In this document: positions 8,317-15,822 of the stretch, piece by piece
How the letters are laid out: each line of letters begins with the position of its first letter
How positions within the stretch are numbered: the stretch's first letter is position 1
Source: Lachnospiraceae bacterium
GTDB lineage: Bacteria; Bacillota; Clostridia; Lachnospirales; Lachnospiraceae
Length of the DNA: 64,000 nucleotides
Reading direction: 5' to 3'
Assembly (NCBI GenBank): GCA_024698715.1
Contig: JAILRA010000108.1
Span: forward strand, 1 to 64,000
Made by a program: the position numbers and the translations under genes
The notes under the pieces: generated by a model
Told to the model about the DNA's origin: nothing
Databases searched by the model: none
What the model saw: only the letters and a program-made list of their open reading frames with translations

Positions 8317-9489
8317 CTAAGATATATAACTAAGCATTTCTTCTGCTCTTCGAACGTAAGTGTGTTCTGCTTCCACTTTTTTGAAACCGTTTAAAGCTAT
8401 TTCTTTTCTTTCGTTTTCATTCTTGAGATAATATGATATCTTATCAAGTAAATCTTCATTACTCTCATAGTATACAAAGTCTTCTCCCGGAACAAAATGG
8501 TTAAGGAAATCCTGCTGATAATTTGATAATAAAAATCCCTCAGAACCCATGATTTCAAAGCATCTTAAGGGAATTCCGTTAATAATGCTGCGAAGTGAAA
8601 TGTTAAGATTTATTTTTGAGTTTTTGAAAACATAGGGTGCATAATCATAATAATCAACGGGACCGTGATTGATACATCCGGGGATTTTAGTGTTCTTATT
8701 ATGAGTATATAGATCGAGACTGAAATTTTCGGAAATCAGTGTTAATTGTTCGGTTCTCTCAATCGAAGTTATTTTTCTGTTAATTATATAATTTGCATAC
8801 ATATATTCGTCCGTTTCGATTCCGTCGGGACTTTTACCCATATCATATGCGTTGATCATATCTTTAAGAATTTCAGGATTGTTCTTTAAGACTTTCCGGA
8901 TGAAATTATCACCGTAAACTTTTTTCTGGGCGTTCATGAGACCTTCAATGAAACCGCGTGTATAATCGCTTATGTTTTCCAGTCTTTCATAGAAATTATG
9001 CTTTTCGTCGTAAAGAGAGCCAACAAAAGAAATTGGGGTTTTATTGGCCAACGATGTTTTTTCAAAAGAAGAAAAATCATTCAACTTCTTTAAACGGTCA
9101 GTATTCGCAGCCATTGGAAGGTAATAAACGTTCTTTAATCCTCCCTCATAAAACTCTGAAAATACAGCACTGTCAAAAACGAAAATATAATTTGTCGGAT
9201 ATGAGATCGTACAGTTATACAGCCTTACGTAAGGACTATCATAAGTCCAGGAAATGTAAGGAATATTTAATTCGTTACATATTTTAGCGATAACAGGAAA
9301 AAAGTTGAAAGTGAAAACACAATCGGGAGAGTTTTGCTTTATGGATATTTTCAAATCTGCCTTTTGTTTTTCTTCATTTTTGACATCATCTGAAAACGGA
9401 ACTTTTACGACCTGATGATCAAGTGATTCAAAAGCTTCCGTCATATCTTCATGTCCTATTCCGTTCCATTGCGGAAACAGTATTTTCAT
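8317..9489 (-). CDS. DUF3880/CgeB-type glycosyltransferase
   Basis: The product (390 residues) shows the same plan as the enzymes at 2688 and 6724. It has an N-terminal Rossmann half with YISWTYDSP (78-86), then YLPMAANTDRLKKL and SFVGSLYDE, and a C-terminal half with KINLNISLRSIINGIPLR, CFEIMGSEGFLLSNYQ and PGEDFVYYES. It is the first gene of a three-gene minus-strand operon and begins with an ATG. A glycosyltransferase role is well supported by family. The specific link to flagellin is inferred from the flagellin gene at the window start and the cluster of relatives around it. Confidence 0.85.
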   Translation of the reverse strand: MKILFPQWNGIGHEDMTEAFESLDHQVVKVPFSDDVKNEEKQKADLKISIKQNSPDCVFTFNFFPVIAKICNELNIPYISWTYDSPYVRLYNCTISYPTNYIFVFDSAVFSEFYEGGLKNVYYLPMAANTDRLKKLNDFSSFEKTSLANKTPISFVGSLYDEKHNFYERLENISDYTRGFIEGLMNAQKKVYGDNFIRKVLKNNPEILKDMINAYDMGKSPDGIETDEYMYANYIINRKITSIERTEQLTLISENFSLDLYTHNKNTKIPGCINHGPVDYYDYAPYVFKNSKINLNISLRSIINGIPLRCFEIMGSEGFLLSNYQQDFLNHFVPGEDFVYYESNEDLLDKISYYLKNENERKEIALNGFKKVEAEHTYVRRAEEMLSYIS

Positions 9490-9598
9490 ACTTAAACCCC
9501 ACTGCTATATTTTTATAATTTAAAAAATTATTCATTCAGATAAAATTATTTTAGGTGATCTGAAATATAGCATCCTTCATAAACTATTTTAAGAAGAA

Positions 9599-9649
9599 AT
9601 TCGTCTTGAGTCAAAAAGAAATTCGTCTTAATTCATTTTTTATTCGCTT
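9599..9649 (+). repeat. Three tandem ATTCG(T)CTT elements spaced 21-22 bases
   Basis: ATTCGTCTT occurs at 9599-9607 and 9621-9629, and a shortened form (ATTCGCTT) at 9642-9649. The 21-22-base period equals two turns of DNA, so all copies face the same side of the helix, as expected for a regulator binding direct repeats. No regulator is identified. Confidence 0.55.
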
Positions 9650-9716
9650 AAAATGATTTAAAACGAATAACTTTTCATTTTATACCCTGTAGTGTATAAA
9701 AACCATTTGAATGATA

Positions 9717-9745
9717 TTCACCGTACCGACGTTTTGCGATATAAT
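9717..9745 (+). promoter_or_regulatory. Probable sigma-A promoter of glf
   Basis: TTCACC at 9717-9722 and a consensus TATAAT at 9740-9745 are 17 bases apart. The glf ATG lies about 50 bases further downstream. The -35 box matches only in part. Confidence 0.5.
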
Positions 9746-9799
9746 ATCCTACAGAGAGATTCTGCATTAATTGCATGAAAAGATAGAAAAAGAAAAGAA

Positions 9800-10966
9800 A
9801 TGTCAGCGAAACAATACGATTATCTCTGCGTCGGAGCCGGACTATACGGCGCGGTAGTTGCACATGAACTGAATAAAGCCGGTAAAAAGGTGCTTGTGAT
9901 AGAAAAGAGAGAACATATCGCAGGCAATGCATATACCGGGAATATTGACGGAATAAATGTTCACAGATACGGTGCTCATATTTTCCATACGAACAATGAG
10001 AAAGTGTGGGAGTTTGTGTGCGGATTCGCGGATTTTAACAGTTTCGTCAACAGTCCGAAAGCCAACTTCAAAGGGGAGATTTATTCTCTTCCTTTTAACA
10101 TGAATACATTTAAGGAAATGTGGGGCGTAAATACTCCCGAAGAAGCGAAAGCCATTATCGATGAACAAAGAAAAAAAGCTCTTTCCGAAATGGCTTCAAA
10201 ACGAGGGGTTTCTCTTGAGGAATTTGTTCCGGATAATCTCGAAGAACAGGCGATTTCCCTGGTCGGAACGGATATATACGAAAAGCTTGTAAAAGGATAT
10301 ACGGAAAAACAGTGGGGAAGAGAATGTAAAGATTTACCCGCTTTTATTATAAAAAGACTTCCTGTAAGATTTACCTTCGACAACAATTATTTTAATGCAA
10401 GATTTCAGGGAATCCCGATCGGCGGATATACCCGAATGGTTGAAAAAATTCTTGAAGGTGTGGAAGTCAGACTCAAAACCGACTTCTTTGACCGGAGGGA
10501 TGTGTATAAAGGTATTGCGGATAAGATCATTTATACCGGACCGATAGATGAGTATTTCGATTTCAGACTCGGACATCTCGAATACAGAACATTAAGATTT
10601 GAAACCGAGAAACTTGAAATTCCGGATTTCCAGCATAATGCGGTCGTAAATTTTACGGACAGCGAAACGCCGTATACAAGGATCATCGAGCATAAATGGT
10701 TTGAGTTTGGAAAGGATTTTGACGGAAAAGATATACCTGCCACGGTTATAAGCAGAGAGTACAGTAAAGAGTGGAAAAACGGCGACGAGCCGTATTATCC
10801 GGTAAATGATGAAAAAAACAATGAACTTTACCAAAGATACCTTGAGCTGGCAGAGCGTGAAGAAAATGTTTATTTCGGTGGTCGGCTCGGCGAATACAGG
10901 TATTACGACATGGATCAGGTGATCGAAGCTGCTTTAGGCAGGGCCGAAAGTCTTTTTAAAGAATAA
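9800..10966 (+). CDS. glf: UDP-galactopyranose mutase
   Basis: The enzyme (388 residues) interconverts UDP-galactopyranose and UDP-galactofuranose using reduced FAD, supplying galactofuranose for surface glycans. The N-terminal Rossmann site VGAGLYGAVVA (G12, G14, G17) binds FAD. Family signatures follow: PFNMNTFKEMWG, GYTEKQWGREC, LPVRFTFDNNYFNARFQGIP and, near the end, VYFGGRLGEYRYYDMDQV. Length matches bacterial Glf. It stands alone behind its own promoter, with base composition less AT-rich than the island before it. Galactofuranose may feed the polysaccharide cluster that begins at 15 kb; that link is inference. Confidence 0.96.
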   Translation: MSAKQYDYLCVGAGLYGAVVAHELNKAGKKVLVIEKREHIAGNAYTGNIDGINVHRYGAHIFHTNNEKVWEFVCGFADFNSFVNSPKANFKGEIYSLPFNMNTFKEMWGVNTPEEAKAIIDEQRKKALSEMASKRGVSLEEFVPDNLEEQAISLVGTDIYEKLVKGYTEKQWGRECKDLPAFIIKRLPVRFTFDNNYFNARFQGIPIGGYTRMVEKILEGVEVRLKTDFFDRRDVYKGIADKIIYTGPIDEYFDFRLGHLEYRTLRFETEKLEIPDFQHNAVVNFTDSETPYTRIIEHKWFEFGKDFDGKDIPATVISREYSKEWKNGDEPYYPVNDEKNNELYQRYLELAEREENVYFGGRLGEYRYYDMDQVIEAALGRAESLFKE

Positions 10967-11062
10967 AAAATATAGAATAAATATATAATTTCCAAAGAGC
11001 CTGTAAGTTTTAAATTTGGTTATTTATGATAAATCTAAAATAATGTGTATGAGGAAGCGTAT

Positions 11063-11995
11063 ATGAAAAAAGTAGTTATTTTCGGTGGCGGAACAGGTCT
11101 TTCGTGTGTCCTTTCGGGACTTAAGCTTTTCCCTCTGGATGTTACGACAGTTATCGCCGTAAGCGACAACGGCAGCAGTACTGGTGTGCTTAAAGAAGAA
11201 CTGAATATCCCCGCAGTCGGCGATGTCGGAAAGGTACTTTTGTCCATGGCAAATGTCGACTCCGATTTTATAGATCTGATGGGCTACAGATTCTCCAAAG
11301 AAGGAACACTGCACAACCATCCCGTCAGAAACATCATGCTGGCAGCACTTATCGATATCAAAGGAAATCTGACCGAAGCGACCAAGTATATGTCCGGACT
11401 TTTGAAAGTTAAAGGTACGGTTCTTCCGCTGACCGAGGAAAAAGTCGAGCTTATCGGCGAAGGTGACGAAGGAAGCTTTTTCGGTGAGGAGTGCGTCAGT
11501 GCCAATATAAAGGATATAAAAAGACTATATTATGACCATGATGTGCATGTCGGAAAAGAAGTCAAAGAAAAGATCCTTGAAGCGGATCTTATAATATTCA
11601 GCCCCGGAAGTCTTTACACAAGCGTACTTCCTCATCTTCTTGCGAAAGAAGTTGTTTCGACATTAAAGATTGCAAAAGCCCCGCTTATGTATATTTCAAA
11701 TCTGGTCACACAGCCGGGCGAGACTGACGGATACAATGTCGAGGATCATATCGACGTTCTTAACAGTTATCTCGATTCAAGAAAGATCGATGTGGTCATC
11801 GCCAATAACGGAGTAGTGGATGAGAGGATCCGCCGCAAATATCTTGATACCGAAGGAAAAACCATTGTTTCTCTTGAAGGTGTAAAAGACACGGAAGTTA
11901 TTGCGGACGATATCTTTTCAATCGAGGATGAAAAGATAAGGCATGATGCATTAAAGACCGCATATCTTGTATTTTCGTATATTATGAGAAGTTAG
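11063..11995 (+). CDS. yvcK: YvcK/GlmR-family protein (CofD-like fold)
   Basis: This 310-residue protein belongs to the YvcK/GlmR family, which in Bacillus binds UDP-GlcNAc and helps steer carbon into cell-wall precursors. It has the family N-terminal nucleotide-sugar site (VVIFGGGTGLSCVLSGL), AVSDNGSSTGVLKEEL, GDVGKVLLSMA, HNHPVRNIMLAAL and the ISNLVTQPGETDGY segment. The ATG at 11063 is preferred over a GTG at 11045 because GAGG lies 8 bases before it. The usual neighbours rapZ and whiA are absent here. Its role in this organism is inferred from the family. Confidence 0.9.
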   Translation: MKKVVIFGGGTGLSCVLSGLKLFPLDVTTVIAVSDNGSSTGVLKEELNIPAVGDVGKVLLSMANVDSDFIDLMGYRFSKEGTLHNHPVRNIMLAALIDIKGNLTEATKYMSGLLKVKGTVLPLTEEKVELIGEGDEGSFFGEECVSANIKDIKRLYYDHDVHVGKEVKEKILEADLIIFSPGSLYTSVLPHLLAKEVVSTLKIAKAPLMYISNLVTQPGETDGYNVEDHIDVLNSYLDSRKIDVVIANNGVVDERIRRKYLDTEGKTIVSLEGVKDTEVIADDIFSIEDEKIRHDALKTAYLVFSYIMRS

Positions 11996-12232
11996 TTAAG
12001 ACTTTTTGCGGTTGATCAACAGCATGTCACGTCACTTTTTAATTGAAACTGATATGCAATCTGCCGCATTGTTCTGAAGCGGGCCGGGGGCCCTTCAATT
12101 TGACAATCGGTTCACATAATTGTATAATTGCGAAGGTATGGTGTTTTCACGGAATTCAGAATTAAAACGCAGTTTTTAACGATTGGATCCGTGTGAAAAA
12201 ATAACGGAAACAGAACAGAATCAATACAGTTT
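11996..12232. other. Intergenic region with GC-rich hairpin and promoter
   Basis: No gene is seen. A GC-rich hairpin (12076-12098, arms GAAGCGGGCC and GGCCCTTC) could end the yvcK transcript but has no T run. A consensus promoter follows directly. Confidence 0.5.
12100..12128 (+). promoter_or_regulatory. Perfect consensus sigma-A promoter
   Basis: TTGACA (12100-12105) and TATAAT (12123-12128) are exactly 17 bases apart, a full match to the sigma-A consensus. The predicted start site near 12135 gives a leader of about 100 bases before the lipoprotein gene. Confidence 0.85.
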
Positions 12233-13141
12233 ATGAATAAAATCAAGTATATTTTGCTGACGTCTTTGATCGCGGCAACCGCGTTCCTTTGCGGATGCGA
12301 GTCAAATTCCGTCGGCGCTCCCAAAGTAAAATATATAGTGGACGGCAAAGAGCAGGAAAGTGCTCCCGATAAGAATTACTACAAGACCGTATCCATTGAA
12401 TCCAACAGCAGAGATGCATCAATAGTATGGGATGTTTCGACATGGACTCTTGAATCTTCCAATACTACCGGAAAAGAAACGGTAAACGTTTATTTTGAAT
12501 ATCAGGATAAACCAGTAACTGTTGACGGAGTCGGATTTGACTCACTTCAGGATGCATTTAACTACATCGGCACGGACTCCAAAAAGGTATATCTGACAAA
12601 AGATGTTACCGGCGGCGGCAATACGGCTGAAGGCTCTGACATTAGTATCGAAATGGGTGGATTTACCATCGACGGAGCCGGCAAAGATACCATTATCAAC
12701 AATGGTAAAATGACTATCATCGGTGCAGGTACGATCACCAACAGCGTTAACGGAAAATACTCAAAAAGCATAGTTAATTACGGTGAGCTTACGCTTCAGG
12801 GCGTTACGGTTACAAACGATACGGATTCGGTTACCGTCTGGAATTCGGAGAACGGCAGCAGTGTCCTTACCATAAAAGACTGTGAGATATCTCACAGCAA
12901 AGAAACGGTTATGACCATTGTCAATTCGGGAAGCATGGAGATTGTCAGTGGAAATATTACGGGATGCGGAGATTCGTTCCATCCCGTGATCTACAATAAC
13001 CGCGGATCGTCGGTCTTAACACTTACCGGCGGAAATGTTAATAATACTGCGGACGGTTATTCCATATATAACGAATCGGGAGTAGTCAATCCCGGTGCTA
13101 CCACGTATGGTGAATCCTACAATATGCCGTCTGTTCAATAG
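12233..13141 (+). CDS. Predicted lipoprotein with parallel beta-helix domain
   Basis: The 302-residue product begins with a lipoprotein signal peptide: MNKIK, a hydrophobic core and an LCGC lipobox in which C22 would be lipidated and anchored to the outer leaflet of the membrane. From about residue 105 onward it shows short repeated strands typical of right-handed parallel beta-helix proteins (DGAGKDTIINNGKMTIIGAG, then SIVNYGELTLQGVTVTND, and later MEIVSGNITGCGD). No catalytic motif is visible, so binding of a surface polysaccharide or protein is a guess. It has a consensus promoter of its own and is followed after 13 bases by a DUF212 gene, probably in the same transcript. Confidence 0.85.
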   Translation: MNKIKYILLTSLIAATAFLCGCESNSVGAPKVKYIVDGKEQESAPDKNYYKTVSIESNSRDASIVWDVSTWTLESSNTTGKETVNVYFEYQDKPVTVDGVGFDSLQDAFNYIGTDSKKVYLTKDVTGGGNTAEGSDISIEMGGFTIDGAGKDTIINNGKMTIIGAGTITNSVNGKYSKSIVNYGELTLQGVTVTNDTDSVTVWNSENGSSVLTIKDCEISHSKETVMTIVNSGSMEIVSGNITGCGDSFHPVIYNNRGSSVLTLTGGNVNNTADGYSIYNESGVVNPGATTYGESYNMPSVQ

Positions 13142-13154
13142 AGGAAATATCTAA

Positions 13155-13622
13155 ATGTTACAGTTTTTATCGGACCTCGTTCATAACGAAGTTCTTATGT
13201 CTGCGGCCCTGAGTTGGGCTTTGGCTCAGGTTATCAAAACAATAATCCATTTAATAATGTCCAAAAAATTTGTTCCCGAGAGACTTATAGGACCTGGGGG
13301 GATGCCGAGCTGCCATTCGGCTGCGGTATGTGCACTAACGACTTCCATAACGATCAACGAGGGAGTCAGTTCCTATCTTGTTGCGATAGCCGGACTCCTT
13401 TCGATAGTTGTCATGTATGATGCCATGGGAGTCAGAAGAGAAACGGGCAACCAGGCAAAAGTCCTTAATGAATTTATAGACATGTTTAAAAAGAACGGAT
13501 CCGAACTTTCCAACGATGACAGACTCAAAGAATTTGTAGGACACACTCCGCTTCAGGTTTTATGCGGAGCGATCCTCGGAATAGCATTCGCTTTTTTATA
13601 CTGTCTGGTTATAGTCAGATAG
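13155..13622 (+). CDS. Divergent PAP2 family (DUF212, YuiD-like) membrane protein
   Basis: This 155-residue integral membrane protein matches the DUF212 family, distant relatives of PAP2 phosphatases. It has RLIGPGGMPSCHSA early on, a YDAMGVRRETGNQAKVLNE segment, and GHTPLQVLCGAILGI near the C-terminus. The SCHSA and GHTP motifs correspond in place to PAP2 active-site motifs. Four hydrophobic stretches fit a small polytopic protein. GAGGAAAT precedes the ATG by about 7 bases. Family members are thought to act on lipid phosphates, but no reaction is established for this one. Confidence 0.9.
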   Translation: MLQFLSDLVHNEVLMSAALSWALAQVIKTIIHLIMSKKFVPERLIGPGGMPSCHSAAVCALTTSITINEGVSSYLVAIAGLLSIVVMYDAMGVRRETGNQAKVLNEFIDMFKKNGSELSNDDRLKEFVGHTPLQVLCGAILGIAFAFLYCLVIVR

Positions 13623-13704
13623 TAAGTTTTTGATAAGAATTCATTCGGAATATCCGAGATTGGTAATCCGTTTTGAAATGATGATCAATTAGATACGGAT
13701 AAAC

Positions 13705-13736
13705 AAAAAAGATTGGAGAGTGTCCAATCTTTTTTT
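13705..13736. terminator. Rho-independent terminator, likely bidirectional
   Basis: A perfect 13-base inverted repeat (arms 13705-13717 and 13723-13735) starts with six A and ends with seven T. It sits between the convergent DUF212 gene and rfbD and can serve both strands. Confidence 0.9.
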
Positions 13737-13845
13737 GAATATGTTTTCGGATTCTTAAGATTTTTAACGAATTGTCGGATGGAAATTGAATGCACAATAA
13801 TCATCCGATTAACTTGTCTTCACCTGATTGACAGATTTAATACCG

Positions 13846-14697
13846 TCAGTTTTCTCTAAGCCATTTCATATATTCGTTTAAAGCGTCATGCCAGTCGGCA
13901 AATTTAAATCCGTTTGTTATTTTAAACATGTAATTGTCCAAAACCGAGTAAGCCGGTCTTTTTGCTTTTGCGGCGTACTGGTCGCTGGTGAGTCTGTTGA
14001 CTTTGACATTTTTACCCGCGATCTTAAATATTTCTTCCGCAAAATCGGCCCAAGAGCATATCCCCTCGCAGGTTCCGTGGAAGGTGCCGTAGTTATCGGT
14101 AAAAATGAGCGAATCCATTGCCTTTGCCAGTTCGAACGTACTGGTGGGATTTCCGACCTGGTCGAAAACAACGCCTATTTCATCGCGTTCTTCGGCAAGA
14201 CGGAGCATTGTTTTTACAAAGTTTTTACCGTCACCGTAGAGCCATGCGGTACGGATGATAAAATACTTTGAAGCGAACTCTTTTACAAAGTTTTCGCCTG
14301 CCAGTTTGCTTGCACCGTATACACCCTGAGGGTTCGGGGTATCGAACTCTTTATAGGGTTTTGAAGCATCGCCCGCGAATACATAATCGGTACTGATCTG
14401 CATGATCTTACAGTCGTATTTTTCTGCCGCTATACTCAGGTTTCTCGGACCTATTGCATTGATCTTGTAAGCCAGTTCTTCCTGGTCTTCGCAAAGATCG
14501 ACTGCCGTGTGTGCGGCACAGTTGATTATTGCATAAGGTCTGCATTTGTCGACGAAGCTTAATACTTCCTCGAGATTGGTGATATCAAGTTCGCCCACAT
14601 CGGTGTTGACGCATTCGATATCATCCCTTCCCGCATAAAGGTTATTGATCGCACGGCCGAGCTGGCCGTTGCCGCCGGTTATTAAAAGCTTGTACAT
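13846..14697 (-). CDS. rfbD: dTDP-4-dehydrorhamnose reductase
   Basis: The enzyme (283 residues) carries out the last step of dTDP-L-rhamnose synthesis, NADPH-dependent reduction of dTDP-6-deoxy-L-lyxo-4-hexulose. It is an extended short-chain dehydrogenase, with GGNGQLG (8-14) for the cofactor, STDYVFAGD (102-110), and the catalytic pair Y127 and K131 in VYGASKLAGEN. The C-terminal RPAYSVLDN segment is typical of RfbD. The other three rhamnose genes (rfbA, rfbB, rfbC) are not in the window. It is transcribed away from the polysaccharide cluster and may supply rhamnose for it. Confidence 0.95.
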   Translation of the reverse strand: MYKLLITGGNGQLGRAINNLYAGRDDIECVNTDVGELDITNLEEVLSFVDKCRPYAIINCAAHTAVDLCEDQEELAYKINAIGPRNLSIAAEKYDCKIMQISTDYVFAGDASKPYKEFDTPNPQGVYGASKLAGENFVKEFASKYFIIRTAWLYGDGKNFVKTMLRLAEERDEIGVVFDQVGNPTSTFELAKAMDSLIFTDNYGTFHGTCEGICSWADFAEEIFKIAGKNVKVNRLTSDQYAAKAKRPAYSVLDNYMFKITNGFKFADWHDALNEYMKWLREN

Positions 14698-14991
14698 ATT
14701 CTGTCCTCACAAAAAAATAATTGTTTTTCGAAAGTTAATGTTATATTTGTTCCCCGTGGCAATTACAGGGTGTTTTGTTCGAAATATAACGTCATTATAG
14801 TATCATTTTTGAATTGAAAAGTCTATTATTGGCAAATAATGCGAAAATGTAGGACAAAAGCAGGGCAAAAATCAATATTTATGTGGTATATAAGGTCCTT
14901 ATGTGATATAATACACTTAATTATGGTATGTAGAATAACATGGGTTTGCTATGTACACATATGAATGATTTATGGCAGACAGAAGGGTGCT
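14698..14991. other. Divergent promoter region between rfbD and the polysaccharide cluster
   Basis: No gene is seen in about 290 bases. On the minus strand, a consensus TATAAT (reading as ATTATA at 14794-14799) may serve rfbD. On the plus strand, the extended -10 at 14904-14912 may start the polysaccharide operon. Confidence 0.5.
14904..14912 (+). promoter_or_regulatory. Extended -10 promoter before the polysaccharide cluster
   Basis: TGATATAAT is a full extended -10 element. The -35 position (around 14884-14889) has no clear match, which is common for extended -10 promoters. It lies about 80 bases before the first glycosyltransferase gene. Confidence 0.5.
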
Positions 14992-15750
14992 TTGACAAAA
15001 CAAATGGCAGATAAAGTCAGTGTTGTAATACCGGTTCGTAATGCTGAAAAGTTCATCTTGGATACTGTAAACAGTGTTTTGAATCAGACATATGACAATT
15101 TTGAAATACTGTTGTGCGAAAACGATTCGGTAGACTCGACAAAAGAGATAATAACAGGTCTGAAGGATCCGAGGATAAAATTACTGTTTCTGGAAAATGT
15201 AAATGATGCCGCCGGTGCGAGAAATGCAGGGGTTGAAGCGGCAAGCGGAAGATATATAGCTTTTCTTGATGCGGATGATATCTGGAAAAAAGACAAGCTC
15301 GAAAAACAGATAAATTTTATGAGCAGGGAAAATACGGCGTTTTGTTTTACGGGATATGAGTTTGCCGACGAATCGGCAAAACCTCTCGGAAAGATCGTAA
15401 AAGTTCCCCTAAACATTTCTTACGAGGAAGCCTTAAGAAATACGACGATTTTTACTTCGACGGTAATGTTTGATATGTCGGTTTTAAACAAGGAACATAT
15501 CAAAATGCCCAATATCAAGAGCGAAGATACGGCATTGTGGTGGCAGCTTCTTCGAAACGGTGTTAAGGCTTCGGGACTGGACGAGAATCTCGTTCTTTAC
15601 AGAAGACCTTCGAAATCGCTTTCTTCCAACAAGTTTGAAGCGATAAAACGTATCTGGAATCTTTACAGAAACTGGGAGCATCTAAGTGTTCCAAAAAGTG
15701 CGGTCTGTTTTATAGGATGGGCCGTAAGAGCGGTGTTGCGTCGTATATAG
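14992..15750 (+). CDS. GT2 glycosyltransferase, first gene of the polysaccharide cluster
   Basis: A GT-A-fold family 2 enzyme of about 250 residues. It opens with VSVVIPVRNAEKFI, has NQTYDNFEILLCENDSVDST and GARNAGVEAASGRYIAFLDA, and ends that part with LDADDIW, the DxD metal and nucleotide-sugar site. A later SEDTALWWQLL fits the catalytic-base region. A TTG start at 14992 is preferred because AGAAGGG lies just upstream; an ATG at 14965 and one at 15004 are also in frame, without a good site. It likely adds one sugar to the lipid-linked repeat unit. The donor is unknown. Confidence 0.85.
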   Translation: MTKQMADKVSVVIPVRNAEKFILDTVNSVLNQTYDNFEILLCENDSVDSTKEIITGLKDPRIKLLFLENVNDAAGARNAGVEAASGRYIAFLDADDIWKKDKLEKQINFMSRENTAFCFTGYEFADESAKPLGKIVKVPLNISYEEALRNTTIFTSTVMFDMSVLNKEHIKMPNIKSEDTALWWQLLRNGVKASGLDENLVLYRRPSKSLSSNKFEAIKRIWNLYRNWEHLSVPKSAVCFIGWAVRAVLRRI

Positions 15751-15761
15751 CTTATGCGCAA

Positions 15762-15822
15762 CCTGCCAAAATCAGATTGATTAATTTTACGAAAAGGAAA
15801 ACTGCCTCGGCAGGATTTTAAT
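15762..15822 (+). promoter_or_regulatory. Possible RNA structure masking the ribosome-binding site of the initiating transferase
   Basis: The ribosome-binding stretch GGCAGG (15809-15814) before the ATG at 15823 can pair with CCTGCC at 15762-15767, or locally with CTGC at 15802-15805. This would hide the site. It may be chance; no known riboswitch class is recognised. Confidence 0.25.

Larger units (their letters stand above)
9490..9799. other. 310-base AT-rich intergenic regulatory region
   Basis: There is no credible gene here. The region separates the divergent glycosylation operon (minus) and glf (plus). It contains three spaced ATTCG(T)CTT repeats (9599-9649), an inverted repeat TTATTCG/CGAATAA (9640-9646 and 9664-9670) and a plus-strand promoter near 9717-9745. 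On the minus strand there is a possible extended -10 (TGCTATATT) near 9565-9573. Confidence 0.6.

Noticed and set aside
12076-12098. GC-rich hairpin as terminator of yvcK
   Set aside because: It has no T run after the stem, so it was only mentioned within the intergenic entry.
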